DNA of 64,000 nucleotides, taken from assembly GCF_024397895.1 (NCBI RefSeq), contig NZ_CP073346.1:2542001-2606000 (forward strand). The letters run 5' to 3'. Numbering within the stretch: the stretch's first letter is position 1; every line of letters begins with the position of its first letter. The notes below the pieces were generated by a model. That model saw only the letters and a program-made list of their open reading frames with translations, had not been told where the DNA came from and made no database searches. Source of the DNA: Pseudomonas benzenivorans (GTDB lineage Bacteria; Pseudomonadota; Gammaproteobacteria; Pseudomonadales; Pseudomonadaceae). Both the position numbers and the translations under genes were made by a program. This document shows positions 7,853-17,201 of this stretch, piece by piece.

Positions 7853-9307
7853 TCAGGCGGACAACCCGGGTTTCAGATTGATGTGCTTGAACTCGGTGAA
7901 GTGCTCGATCGCCGAGGGACCGTTGAGGCGGCCGAGACCGGACATCTTGGTGCCGCCCTCCTCGAACTCGTCGTGCACACAGGCCCAGTCGTTGACCCAC
8001 ACGGTGCCGACATCCAGCGCCCGGGCCAGGCGCAGCGGCCTATCGATATCGCGGCTCCAGACGCTGGCGGCCAGGCCGTAGGCGCTGTGGTTGGCCAGGC
8101 GAATCGCCTCCTCGTCCGAGTCGAATACCTGCACGGTCATGACCGGGCCGAAGGTCTCGTTGGCCACGATGGCCGCATCGGGATCGGACACCTTGAGCAG
8201 CACCGGACGGTAGAAGGCGCCCTGGGGATGACTGCCCGCCTCTGGATGGCCGCCCCGGTAGATGACCTGTGCGCCCTGGGCAATGGCCTGCTCGACCAGC
8301 CCATCGACCCGCTCGACCGCCGCCTGGTTGATCATCGGCCCCATGTCGCTGCTCGGATCGCTCGCGGGGCCGACCTTGACCTGCGCCAGCCGCGAGGCCA
8401 GCAGGTCCAGCACCCGGCCCTCGAGCGAACGGTGCACCAGCAGGCGCGAACCGGTCATGCAGAACTGCCCGGCGAACACGGTTACCGACTTCTCAAGCAC
8501 CGGCAGCAAGGCGTCCACGTCGGCGTCGTCCAGCAGGATGATCGGTGTCTTGCCGCCGAGCTCCAGGCTGAGGCGCTTCAGGGTCTTGCTGCCGGCCTGG
8601 GCGATGGCCTGGCCGGTCTGGGTGCTGCCCGTGAAACTGATGGCCGCCACATCGGGAGAATCGACCAGGTACTTGGCGCCCTCGGCGCCGGACTCGGTAA
8701 ACAGGTTGATCACTCCGGTCGGCAGCGACGGTACTTCGGCGATCACCCGGGCAATCAGGGCATTGGTCAGCGCCGTCTCGCCCGGCATCTTGGCCGCTAC
8801 CGTGGCACCAGCCGCCAGCGCCGGCGCCAGGGAGCGCACCAGCAGCACCACCGGTGAGTTCCACGGCACGATGATGCCGGCCACGCCGATCGGCTCGCGC
8901 AGCAGAATCGACAACTTGCCGGGCACCGCGTCGAGTGCCCGACCGTAGTCGGTTCTGACCAGCGAGGCGTAGTAGCGCAGCTTGTTCGGCACCATCGTCA
9001 CTTCGAAGGTGGCCTCGGGCCGGGTCTTGCCGTTCTCCAGGCACAGCTGATCGATCAGGGCATTGGCATACAGCTCGAAGGCATCGGCGAGGTCGTTGAG
9101 GACCTTCACCCGCAGTTGTCTGTTGCTCTTCCATGCGGGCTCGGCGAAGGCCTGCTTGGCGGCCGCGATCGCCGCTTGAGCCTGGTCCTCACCGCCGTCG
9201 GCATAGGTCCCGAGCAGCTCCCCGTTGGCCGGGTTGTAGGACGCTCGGGTGGTGCCAGAGTCCAGCCACTCACCACCTATCCAGTGCAAGGCTTTGTTCG
9301 TGCTCAT
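7853..9307 (-). CDS. NAD(P)-dependent aldehyde dehydrogenase
   Basis: 484-residue ALDH superfamily enzyme oxidising an aldehyde to a carboxylate. Seen: WNSPVVLLVRSLAPALAAG (Asn and cofactor region), FTGSTQTGQ (nucleotide binding), the general base Glu in LELGGKTP, the catalytic Cys in GQFCMTGSRL and ETFGPVM. ATG 9307 is chosen because GGAG lies 8 bases upstream; earlier in-frame codons lack homology. It is the third gene of the permease-aminotransferase-ALDH set, 133 bases after the aminotransferase. Inference: it oxidises the semialdehyde or aldehyde made by the transaminase. Confidence 0.9.
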   Translation of the reverse strand: MSTNKALHWIGGEWLDSGTTRASYNPANGELLGTYADGGEDQAQAAIAAAKQAFAEPAWKSNRQLRVKVLNDLADAFELYANALIDQLCLENGKTRPEATFEVTMVPNKLRYYASLVRTDYGRALDAVPGKLSILLREPIGVAGIIVPWNSPVVLLVRSLAPALAAGATVAAKMPGETALTNALIARVIAEVPSLPTGVINLFTESGAEGAKYLVDSPDVAAISFTGSTQTGQAIAQAGSKTLKRLSLELGGKTPIILLDDADVDALLPVLEKSVTVFAGQFCMTGSRLLVHRSLEGRVLDLLASRLAQVKVGPASDPSSDMGPMINQAAVERVDGLVEQAIAQGAQVIYRGGHPEAGSHPQGAFYRPVLLKVSDPDAAIVANETFGPVMTVQVFDSDEEAIRLANHSAYGLAASVWSRDIDRPLRLARALDVGTVWVNDWACVHDEFEEGGTKMSGLGRLNGPSAIEHFTEFKHINLKPGLSA

Positions 9308-9440
9308 CGATAACTCCACAGGGTATTCGGGCGACGGCACCCGGCATCTGCCGGGTGCCGTTCGCAGGTGAGTCGGGGAGTGCCTGAGTGGTCTCGGCGG
9401 CACTCCCGATCGGCCGCATCAGCGGCACAGGGTCCGCACC

Positions 9441-10802
9441 TCAGTGGCGGTCCAGGGCATCGAAGGCATAGGTGAGCGCCTCGACGATCTTGTCGCACTC
9501 GGCATCGTTGATCACCAGGGGTGGCGAGGCGATCAGCTTCCCGCCGGCCGGACGGATGATCACCCCGGCCTCCATCACCTTGCTCGCCAGTTGCTGGACG
9601 AATCCCTCGTCCACCGGCTCCTTGGTCTTCTTGTCGCTCACCAGCTCGAGACAGACCATCAGGCCCATGCCGCGCACGTCCCCCACCGACTTGTAGGTCG
9701 TCCCGAAGTGCTTGACCGCCGACAGCATGCGCTCGCCCTGGCGCTTGGCATTGCCCGGCAGGTCTTCCTTCTCTGTGATGTCCAGGCAGGCCAGGGCCGC
9801 CGCGCAGGCCACCGGGTGGCCGCCGTAGGTGTAGCCGAGGGTCAGAATGCCGGCATCGGAGGTGCTGTTCTCCCAGGCCGAGGTGACCTTCTCGCTCAGC
9901 ACGGTGGCGCCCAGGGGGATGTAGCCGCTGGAGATCCCCTTGGCCAGGGTCATGATGTCCGGCTTCACGCCCCAGGCGCGCACCCCGAACATTTCCCCGG
10001 CACGGCCGAAACCGGTCACCACTTCGTCGGCGATCAGCAGGATGCCGTACTTGTCGCAAATCGCGCGCACCCTCGGCCAGTAGCTGGCCGGCGGGATGAT
10101 GATGCCGCCAGCGCCCTGGACCGGCTCGGCGATAAAGGCGGCAATGGTCTCCGGGCCCTGGAAGACGATTTCCCGCTCCAGCAGGTCGGCACAGATCGCC
10201 GCCAGCTCCTCCGGGTCCTGGGTCCAGGGATTGTGGTACAGCCAGGGCGTCGCCACGTGATAGCAGCCCGGCAGCAGCGGCTCGTAGTTGCTGCGGAAGA
10301 AGGTATTGCCGTTCACCGAGGCGCCGCCGATGTGGATGCCGTGATAGCCCTGCTTGAGCGAAAGAAACTTGGTGCGTTCGCCCTTGCCCTGCACGCGCCA
10401 GTACTGCCGGGCGATCTTCAGGGCGTTCTCCACGGCGTCCGAGCCACCGGAGGAGAAGATCACCTTGTCCATACCCTCCTGGGCGGTCATCTCGATGAGC
10501 TTCTTCGACAGTTCGATCGACGGCGGCGTGGTGGTGCCGAGGAAGGAGGCGTAGTACTCGATCTGATCGAGCTGGTCGGCGATCGCCTGCTTGATCTCCT
10601 GGCGGTTATGCCCGACGTTCACGCACCACAGTCCGGCCAGGCCGTCGACGTAGCGGTTGCCGTCGATATCCTCGACATGACAGCCGTCGCCCCTGGCGAT
10701 AACGATCGGCCTCCAGTCCTTGTCGCGTCCTGGCTGAGTATGGGAGTGCCATTGATACTTGGTGTTGTTGTCGCGAATAAATGCTTTATTGAGCGCTTTC
10801 AT
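9441..10802 (-). CDS. Class III PLP-dependent aminotransferase (omega-amino acid or diamine:pyruvate type)
   Basis: 453 residues. Seen: GLAGLWCVNVGH, FSSGGSDAVENALKIARQY, GYHGIHIG, IADEVVTGFGRAGEMFG and the PLP-binding Lys in TLAKGISSGYIPLGA. The family transfers a terminal amino group (putrescine, beta-alanine, taurine and similar) to pyruvate or another keto acid. Start choice: GGAG lies one base before ATG 10808 but seven bases before ATG 10802, so the latter is preferred. It is the second gene of the operon, with the permease upstream and ALDH downstream. SpuC-like putrescine transaminase is one possibility; the substrate is not settled. Confidence 0.88.
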   Translation of the reverse strand: MKALNKAFIRDNNTKYQWHSHTQPGRDKDWRPIVIARGDGCHVEDIDGNRYVDGLAGLWCVNVGHNRQEIKQAIADQLDQIEYYASFLGTTTPPSIELSKKLIEMTAQEGMDKVIFSSGGSDAVENALKIARQYWRVQGKGERTKFLSLKQGYHGIHIGGASVNGNTFFRSNYEPLLPGCYHVATPWLYHNPWTQDPEELAAICADLLEREIVFQGPETIAAFIAEPVQGAGGIIIPPASYWPRVRAICDKYGILLIADEVVTGFGRAGEMFGVRAWGVKPDIMTLAKGISSGYIPLGATVLSEKVTSAWENSTSDAGILTLGYTYGGHPVACAAALACLDITEKEDLPGNAKRQGERMLSAVKHFGTTYKSVGDVRGMGLMVCLELVSDKKTKEPVDEGFVQQLASKVMEAGVIIRPAGGKLIASPPLVINDAECDKIVEALTYAFDALDRH

Positions 10803-10849
10803 GTTCATTCTCCGGTTCAGCAGCTATCAATGTGTTGATCCGCCAGGTG

Positions 10850-12259
10850 TTAAACACCGACTTCCTGTTCACCCAGACGCACTCCCGACTTGGCCAACTG
10901 GTAGCCTGCCAACCAGCTGATCGCGATCAGCACCGGGAAGGAATACGCGACCCAGGACTCCGAACCGCTCAACAGGTCGAGATTGGCAATGACCAGGACC
11001 AGACAGGCGAGCAAACAGAGCGCTGCCAGGCCCGGGGCCAGCAGGCCGCGGCGAATCGACACCTGATGCGCGTTTCTCAGGAAGTAACAAATGACCGCAA
11101 CCATCACCAGGAGCTGAACAAACAACAGGCCGATGGTTGAAATGGTGCTCATCCACGAATAGAGGACGGCGAAGGGATCCTGCTGCAACGCCGCGAAACC
11201 ACCCACCAGCAACAGTGCCGTAATGGATTGCAGCGCGCCGGCATTGGTCGGAATCTGATGAACCGGGTTCACCTCGGCAAACTTCTTCGGCAATACCCCG
11301 GCTTTTGCCAGCGCGTGGTAATAACGCACCAGGGCGTTATGGAACGACAACAGCGCGGCAAACAGGCTGGTCACCAACAGCACACTCATGACCCGCGTGG
11401 AGAATTCGCCGACATAGGCGGTATTGATGTCGAAGACGAAACTGGCCGGTGCATTCTTGGCTGCGTCCACCACCTCATTCACACCGTAACCGAGCACCAG
11501 GGACGCCGTGCTCAGGGTGTAGACCAGGGCAATGACGATGACCGAGATATAAGTGGCCTTCGGCACGTTGACTTCCGGATTCCGGACCTCCTCGGCATAG
11601 ATGGCGGTGGCTTCGAAGCCGAGGAAACAGGTCACGGCAAAGATGATGGTGATGCCGAGTCCAGGTGAAAAGATGTTGTCCGCGGAAAACACTTCGCGGA
11701 CCACTTCGGCGTGGCCATCCGCACTCACCAGCGCGACCAGGTCGAACAGCAGCAGCGAGGCCACTTCACCGGCCATCAGGACCAGCAGCAGTTTCGCGTT
11801 GAAGTCGATGTTGCGGCTGCCGCACAGGTGCACCAGGAACAGCGCGCCCAACGAATACACCCACCAGGAAACCTGCACCCCGAGCGGGCCGGAAAGCATT
11901 TCCTCCAGCATCAAACCGAACAGGCCGTAGATCGCGCACTGCACCGTGGTATAGGTCACCACCGCGACGAAGGCCGCACCCATTCCCGAGGCGTTGCCCA
12001 GACCCAGTGCCACATAGCTGTAGAAGGCGCCGGCGCTCTTGACGTGCTTGCTCATAGCCATGAAGCCGATGCTGAAGATCAGGTACATGAGACCGACGAA
12101 GGCGTAGACCGCCGGCACGCCCAGACCGTTGCCGAAGGAAAAGGCGGCCGGCGATGCGCCGACCGTCGCGGCCAACGGCCCGGCAGCCGCAATGACGAAA
12201 CACACCAATTGCATGGGGCCAATTGAGTTTCTTTTTAACTCATAGTTCTTGTCGCTCAT
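10850..12259 (-). CDS. APC-superfamily amino acid/amine permease
   Basis: 469-residue inner-membrane transporter with about twelve hydrophobic segments. Near the N-terminus: IGPMQLVCFVIAAAGPLAA and the GFEATAIYAEEVRNPEVNVP motif conserved in APC permeases. ATG 12259 is preceded by GAGGTG; an upstream GTG (12265) is less likely. First gene of the operon, read divergently from the LysR gene. Inference: it imports the amine or omega-amino acid degraded by the two enzymes. Confidence 0.88.
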   Translation of the reverse strand: MSDKNYELKRNSIGPMQLVCFVIAAAGPLAATVGASPAAFSFGNGLGVPAVYAFVGLMYLIFSIGFMAMSKHVKSAGAFYSYVALGLGNASGMGAAFVAVVTYTTVQCAIYGLFGLMLEEMLSGPLGVQVSWWVYSLGALFLVHLCGSRNIDFNAKLLLVLMAGEVASLLLFDLVALVSADGHAEVVREVFSADNIFSPGLGITIIFAVTCFLGFEATAIYAEEVRNPEVNVPKATYISVIVIALVYTLSTASLVLGYGVNEVVDAAKNAPASFVFDINTAYVGEFSTRVMSVLLVTSLFAALLSFHNALVRYYHALAKAGVLPKKFAEVNPVHQIPTNAGALQSITALLLVGGFAALQQDPFAVLYSWMSTISTIGLLFVQLLVMVAVICYFLRNAHQVSIRRGLLAPGLAALCLLACLVLVIANLDLLSGSESWVAYSFPVLIAISWLAGYQLAKSGVRLGEQEVGV

Positions 12260-12422
12260 CTGCACACCTCATTGTTATCGTCGTGACACCCTGGCAGTTG
12301 CCAATAACTGCAACGTGTTGTGTTTCGCCTACTTAGTTCCTTACCCGCGCGTTCCATCCCAGTAGGGAATGTTTTAAGGGCATTACCTTCGCTTGAATAC
12401 GCCCAACCTTCTGTCTAAGATG

Positions 12423-12437
12423 ATCTAATTTTTAGAT
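12423..12437. promoter_or_regulatory. LysR-type operator candidate in the permease/LysR divergent region
   Basis: ATCTAA-TTT-TTAGAT is a perfect 15-base palindrome containing a T-N11-A core, 18 bases upstream of the LysR start. The intergenic region 12260-12455 is otherwise AT-richer than its surroundings and must hold the divergent promoters. The position near the regulator start fits autoregulation. Confidence 0.55.
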
Positions 12438-12455
12438 GCAGTGACAGGCACACCC

Positions 12456-13349
12456 ATGAACATTGAAAGCCTCTCCCTCGATCAATTGCGGGTGTTGTTA
12501 ACCATCGTCGAGGAAGGCAGTTTCGGCGCCGCCGCCAGGCGTCTACGGCGCGCACAGTCGGCCGTCAGCTACTCAATATCGACACTTGAGTCGCAACTGG
12601 ATGTTGAACTTTTTGATCGAAGCGGTTATCGGCCGGTATTGACCGCCGCCGGAAAGACACTGTTGGGCGAAATCAGGGAAATTATCGCCAGAACTGATCG
12701 ACTCAAGACGCACGCGCGGGCAATGTCCGCCGGACTGGAGGCCGAAGTTTCAATTGTCAGCGACTTGGTTTTTCCGCTCGCCCCCCTATGCTCCATTTTT
12801 TATGAATTCAATCGACAGTTCCCCGGAGTATCGTTGCGCATTTATTCCGACTCGCTCGGCGGCGTTGCCGATCTGGTGCTAAACGGAACTTGTAGCCTCG
12901 GTATTCTCGCCACCCTCCCCGAAGTTCCCGCCGGACTTATCGGCCATGCCTTGTCATCCATCGATACCCAGGTGGTGGCGGCCCCTGGTCACCCACTGGC
13001 CCAAGTCGACGGGCGCATTTCCACCCACTCGCTACGGGATCATCCGCAGATCGTCTTGTCCGACCGCAGCAACTTCACCAGCGGCCGCGACTTCAACGTG
13101 TTCTCCTCCAACAGCTGGCGCGTGTCCGATATCCAGATGAAACTGCAGCTGATCCGGTCCGGTGTGGGCTGGGGCAGTTTGCCGGCGAACCTCACCCGCC
13201 CGCACATCGACGAGGGATCACTCGTCGCCCTGCAACTCGAAGCCCTTCCCGTGGCCGGCGAAGCGCTCGCCGCCTTTGTGGTTCAACGCGTCGGCTCGGA
13301 ACTCGGCCCCGCGACCAGCTGGCTGCTGGAACATATCCGCGGGCACTAG
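12456..13349 (+). CDS. LysR-family transcriptional regulator
   Basis: 297 residues. N-terminal winged HTH (LDQLRVLLTIVEEGSFGAAA, then RAQSAVSYSISTLESQLDVELFDR) followed by a LysR substrate domain. ATG 12456 is chosen over GTG 12441 because the HTH begins right after it. It is divergent from the permease-aminotransferase-ALDH operon, which it probably controls in response to the amine or a catabolite. Confidence 0.9.
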   Translation: MNIESLSLDQLRVLLTIVEEGSFGAAARRLRRAQSAVSYSISTLESQLDVELFDRSGYRPVLTAAGKTLLGEIREIIARTDRLKTHARAMSAGLEAEVSIVSDLVFPLAPLCSIFYEFNRQFPGVSLRIYSDSLGGVADLVLNGTCSLGILATLPEVPAGLIGHALSSIDTQVVAAPGHPLAQVDGRISTHSLRDHPQIVLSDRSNFTSGRDFNVFSSNSWRVSDIQMKLQLIRSGVGWGSLPANLTRPHIDEGSLVALQLEALPVAGEALAAFVVQRVGSELGPATSWLLEHIRGH

Positions 13350-13433
13350 TCCGGGTACTGTGCCGGGCCCTGGCAGGGGTGCGCGCAAAGCGGCGAATCC
13401 AGCGGGCGGATGGCCGATCCTGCGCGTCGCCGA

Positions 13434-14078
13434 CTAACCGATGAAGTCGGGTTGATTGGCCGGCGCCGCCGCCTGAAATGCCGGTTGCGCGAGGCAGTGT
13501 TGATAGACCGCCATCACTCGCGGGTACGCCTGCAGGTCGCAGCCCATGCGCTGGGCATTGGCCACCTGCGGCACCAGGCAGCAATCGGCCAGGGTCGGGG
13601 TGTCGCCCAGACAGTAGGGGCCGACCTGGCCCTGGCGCTGCAGCAATTGCTCCACCGCACCCAGGCCCTCCGCCACCCAGTGCCCGTACCAGGCGCTCTG
13701 CTGCTCGGGCGAGCTGTCGAACTCCCGCTTCAGGTAGTTGAGCACCCTCAGGTTGTTGATCGGGTGGATGTCGACGGCAATCAGACAGGCGATCTCCAGC
13801 ACGCGTGCCCGCGTTGGCGGCTCGAGCGGTATCAGCCGCGGCTGCGGATAACGGCCATCCAGGTAGTCGATGATCGCCAGCGACTGGGTCAGCTCGGCGC
13901 CGTCTTCGCTGATCAGCACCGGTACGCCGCCGATCGGGCTGCGCTCACGATGGTCTGCGCTGTACTGCTCGCCGCCGCGCAAGTTCACGCCGTGGTAGTC
14001 ATAATCCAGTCCCTTGAGCGCCAGCGCGATGCGCACCCGGTAGGAGGTGGAACTGTTAAAAAAGCTGTAGAGCTGCAT
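13434..14078 (-). CDS. Maleylpyruvate isomerase (zeta-class GST family)
   Basis: 214 residues, GST fold. Seen: the zeta-class glutathione motif SSTSYRVRIALALKGLDY near the N-terminus, GGVPVLISEDG, LTQSLAIIDYLD and DTPTLADCCLVPQ. Family members isomerise maleylacetoacetate or maleylpyruvate using glutathione. Because it follows fumarylpyruvate hydrolase and gentisate dioxygenase genes on the same strand, maleylpyruvate isomerase (NagL-like) is the better call than MaiA of tyrosine degradation. Confidence 0.87.
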   Translation of the reverse strand: MQLYSFFNSSTSYRVRIALALKGLDYDYHGVNLRGGEQYSADHRERSPIGGVPVLISEDGAELTQSLAIIDYLDGRYPQPRLIPLEPPTRARVLEIACLIAVDIHPINNLRVLNYLKREFDSSPEQQSAWYGHWVAEGLGAVEQLLQRQGQVGPYCLGDTPTLADCCLVPQVANAQRMGCDLQAYPRVMAVYQHCLAQPAFQAAAPANQPDFIG

Positions 14079-14123
14079 GGCCTGCTTCCCCCATTCGATA
14101 AGTCCGCCCTGACGGACTGCGCC

Positions 14124-14822
14124 TTACACCACGCGCACCTGGATATCCCCAAGGCCATCCACCCCACCGACCATCAGGTCGCCCGGGACGACCGCACCCA
14201 CGCCTTCGGGTGTGCCGGTCATGATCAGGTCGCCGGGCTGCAGCTCGAAGAATCGCGACAGGTAGCAGATGGTCTCCGGCACCGACCAGATCAGCTTGGC
14301 GATGTCGCTGCGCTGCTTATCGCTGCCGTTGACCTGCAGCCAGATACCGGCGTCCTTGAGCGCGCCGACCTGCGCCGCCGGATACAGCGGTGCGATAGGT
14401 GCCGAGGCGTCGAAGGCCTTGCCCAGCTCCCAGGGTCGGCCCATTTCCCGCATCTTTATCTGCAGGTCGCGACGGGTCATGTCCAGCCCCACGGCATAAC
14501 CGAAGATGTGGGATTCGGCTTGCTCCAGGGAAATGTCATGCCCCGCCTTGCCGATGGCCACCACCAGTTCGATCTCATAGTGGTAATTGCGGGTCTGCGT
14601 CGGATACGCCAGCTCCAGCGTCTGACCATGGGCCACGCCGACCACGGCATCGGCGGGCTTGCAGAAGAAGAACGGTGGCTCACGGTCTGGATCGAAACCC
14701 ATCTCGATGGCGTGGGCCGCATAGTTGCGCCCTACGCAATAGACGCGGCGCACCGGAAACTGTTGGTCGCTGCCGACGACTGGGAGCGTGGTCGGGGCCT
14801 GCGGTGGAAATACATAAGTCAT
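14124..14822 (-). CDS. Fumarylpyruvate hydrolase (FAH family)
   Basis: 232 residues. Seen: [28 protein letters not shown], the metal-binding Glu pair in YHYEIELVV with Asp in [10 protein letters not shown], and [10 protein letters not shown]. The family hydrolyses the C-C bond of fumarylpyruvate or related diketo acids. GGAGGAG precedes the ATG. It lies 15 bases after the gentisate dioxygenase gene, so one transcript is likely. Confidence 0.9.
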   Translation of the reverse strand: MTYVFPPQAPTTLPVVGSDQQFPVRRVYCVGRNYAAHAIEMGFDPDREPPFFFCKPADAVVGVAHGQTLELAYPTQTRNYHYEIELVVAIGKAGHDISLEQAESHIFGYAVGLDMTRRDLQIKMREMGRPWELGKAFDASAPIAPLYPAAQVGALKDAGIWLQVNGSDKQRSDIAKLIWSVPETICYLSRFFELQPGDLIMTGTPEGVGAVVPGDLMVGGVDGLGDIQVRVV

Positions 14823-14837
14823 GGTCTTCTCCTCCTG

Positions 14838-15893
14838 TCACTGGGGTTCGCGCAGCTCGCGCAGAATGCCGAGCGCTTCCTGGACCGGGCGGTCGGAGTA
14901 GCTGAACAGCACGCAATCTTCATCCGTCTGGAAGCTCACGGGAGCCCAGCTCGGCACCACGAAGGTGTCCTTGTCCTGGAATTCGAAACGCTCACCGGCG
15001 ATCCTCACGCTGCCCTTGCCCTCGACCACGGAGAACACGGTGGCATCGGTGCTGCGATAGGTCTGTCCGCGGAAACCGCGTGGCAGGATCTGCATAAAGG
15101 TGGCGATGGTCGGCATGGCCCAGCCGCCGGTAGTCGGGTTGACGTAGCGCAATTTGACGCCGTCCCAGGCATCCACTTCGCCCTGCCTCAACAAGGTGTC
15201 GAGGGCCTCTCGGGTGCGGGCGTAGGGATAGTTGAAGATCGGCGAAGTTGGGGACTTTCTCTGCTGCCGCACCGGCAGCAGGCTCATGCCATAGCGAGCC
15301 ATGCTGTTACCTTCCTGGCGAGTCAACGGCTGTACCGCCTGTTCGGCATCTTCGGCGAAGGTGGCGCCGAAGAAGCGCACCAGCGGAATGTCCAGGCCAT
15401 CCAGCCACACCACCGGCTCACCGCCCTCGACGACCGCCGGGTTGCCGTGGTCGTGCCAGGTCCAGGAGGGGGTGATGATGAAATCGCCCGGCTCCATGGT
15501 GGTCCGCTCGCCGTCGACCGCGGTATAGGCGCCCCGTCCCTCGACCACGAAACGCAGGGCCGATTGACTGTGGCGGTGGCTCGGGGCGATCTCGCCCGGC
15601 AGGATCAGCTGCAGGCCGCCGTACAGCGAAGGGGTAATCGACGCCTGACCGCGGATCGCCGGGTTTTCCAGCACCAGCACCCGACGGATCGCTTCCTCCG
15701 CGGTAATCAGCTCACCGGCCTCCATCAGGAAGGGGCGCAACTCGCGATAGCGCCAGAGGGCCGCCACGCCGTTGGCAGCCGGTTGCGCCGGCACCAGGCT
15801 GTGGAGCTGCTCCCAGAGCGGAAACAATGCGTGGGCATCGATGCGGCGATAGAAGTCTGTCCGTGAGGCGCCAATGGTCTCGTGGCTGTCCAT
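14838..15893 (-). CDS. Gentisate 1,2-dioxygenase
   Basis: 351-residue bicupin ring-cleavage enzyme that opens gentisate to maleylpyruvate with Fe(II). Seen: the iron-binding [16 protein letters not shown] in the first cupin, [15 protein letters not shown], a second cupin with [14 protein letters not shown], and [12 protein letters not shown]. Length matches the family. It is first in the three-gene gentisate operon and divergent from a LysR gene. No upstream monooxygenase (salicylate or 3-hydroxybenzoate hydroxylase) is in this window. Confidence 0.92.
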   Translation of the reverse strand: MDSHETIGASRTDFYRRIDAHALFPLWEQLHSLVPAQPAANGVAALWRYRELRPFLMEAGELITAEEAIRRVLVLENPAIRGQASITPSLYGGLQLILPGEIAPSHRHSQSALRFVVEGRGAYTAVDGERTTMEPGDFIITPSWTWHDHGNPAVVEGGEPVVWLDGLDIPLVRFFGATFAEDAEQAVQPLTRQEGNSMARYGMSLLPVRQQRKSPTSPIFNYPYARTREALDTLLRQGEVDAWDGVKLRYVNPTTGGWAMPTIATFMQILPRGFRGQTYRSTDATVFSVVEGKGSVRIAGERFEFQDKDTFVVPSWAPVSFQTDEDCVLFSYSDRPVQEALGILRELREPQ

Positions 15894-16023
15894 TCTTCAT
15901 CCCCCTCATGCAAACAAGTTGATCGTCTGCCTGCGCGTCGCGCTCGGCCGCCGAAGCACCGGCTTGGCTGCAAGCGCAGTGCGTTCGTGGGGAGGATTAT
16001 TCAACTCGAACACATATACTAAT

Positions 16024-16053
16024 AATGATATTTTGATATGCATCCATATCATT
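16024..16053. promoter_or_regulatory. Nested inverted repeats in the gentisate operon / LysR divergent region
   Basis: AATGATAT (16024-16031) pairs with ATATCATT (16046-16053), and within it TGATATG (16034-16040) pairs with CATATCA (16045-16051). They lie 16 bases before the LysR ATG in a sharply AT-rich tract (about 16010-16068). This is a good candidate for the LysR binding site controlling both directions. Confidence 0.6.
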
Positions 16054-16069
16054 AATCGTATATTAAGCC

Positions 16070-17056
16070 ATGAACTGGACTCGCCGCCTGCGCCTGCATC
16101 ACCTGAACCTGCTGACCATCCTCAGCGAAACCGGCAGCCTCAGCGAGGCCGCACGCGTTGCCCACACCACCCAGCCCGGGCTTTCGAAATGGCTCAAGGA
16201 GCTGGAAGAGGATGTCGGCGCAACGCTGTTCGAGCGCCACGCCCGCGGCCTCAAGCCCACCGCCGAGGGGCAATTGCTGCTCAACCACGCACGACGCATC
16301 CTCAGCGAAATGGAGCGGGCGCAGCATAATCTGGCGGCCTTGCAGGAATTTGGCGCGCCCCAGGTCGCCCTCGGCACCTCCCCGGCGGCGGCGCCAAGTC
16401 TGGTTCCCGACGCGGTCATGGCCTTTCTTCGCCGCCACCCCAGGGGTCGGGTAGAGCTGCAGGAAAACACCATGAACACCCTGCTGGAGAAGCTCGAGCA
16501 GGGCGAGCTGGATGTAGTGGTGGGTCGCCTGGACAATTATCAGCCGCGCACCAGCCTGCACAGCGAGATGCTTCAGCGTGAGCCGATGCGCATCGTCGCG
16601 CGCCCCGGACACTGCCTGGCCAACCGCAAGCAGCTTCAATGGCAAGACCTGCAGGCCCAGGACTGGGTGCTCTGGCCACAAGGCACGCCCATTCGCAGCC
16701 GCCTCGATGCGGCGCTCAGCAGCGCCGGGCTCAAACCCCTGTCCTGCCGGGTCGAGTCCACCTCGTTGATGGCCAACCTGTGGTTGCTGCAGAGCAGCAA
16801 CATGCTGTCGGCGGTCTCCGGGCGGGTGGCCGAGCACTTCACCGGGCGCGGACTGGTCAAGATTCTCGACTTCGAACTGGATGGCGAAGGCATGCTCGGC
16901 ATGTGCTGGCGCGACGAGCCGCATCAGGACCCAGTAGTGGACGACTTGCTGGAAAGCCTGCGTGAAGCCGCGCGCTTGCCGGCCACCGGTGTACCCCAGG
17001 CGAACTCCGACACGGCTGGCAACGAAGACTCGCCCTCCGATAGCTTGACGACCTAG
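16070..17056 (+). CDS. LysR-family regulator of the gentisate operon
   Basis: 328 residues: N-terminal HTH (LNLLTILSETGSLSEAARVA, TTQPGLSKWLKELEEDVGATLFERHARGL) and a C-terminal effector domain. The last ~25 residues are low-complexity and polar. It is divergent from gentisate dioxygenase, so it is likely the activator of that operon, with an aromatic or pathway intermediate as inducer. Confidence 0.9.
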   Translation: MNWTRRLRLHHLNLLTILSETGSLSEAARVAHTTQPGLSKWLKELEEDVGATLFERHARGLKPTAEGQLLLNHARRILSEMERAQHNLAALQEFGAPQVALGTSPAAAPSLVPDAVMAFLRRHPRGRVELQENTMNTLLEKLEQGELDVVVGRLDNYQPRTSLHSEMLQREPMRIVARPGHCLANRKQLQWQDLQAQDWVLWPQGTPIRSRLDAALSSAGLKPLSCRVESTSLMANLWLLQSSNMLSAVSGRVAEHFTGRGLVKILDFELDGEGMLGMCWRDEPHQDPVVDDLLESLREAARLPATGVPQANSDTAGNEDSPSDSLTT

Positions 17057-17201
17057 GCGAATAGCACGCAGAAAACCGCCCGAGAGTTGAGCGCGATAGC
17101 CACCGCATTCAGGCGCGGGCAATTGCGCTGTTGCGGACGCCCGCGCGCGGCGGCGCCGCTTCGCCTGCTTCGTTCGACCGCGGCCCCGCGAATGGGCTCG
17201 G

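Noticed and set aside
9444..10838. Long plus-strand frame over the aminotransferase
   Set aside because: Shadow; the minus frame has the PLP Lys motif and a ribosome site.
13410..15866. Very long open frame (over 800 codons) on the plus strand
   Set aside because: It is the antisense shadow of the gentisate operon, whose three minus-strand frames have clear family motifs; the plus product is low-complexity His/Gln/Ala-rich.
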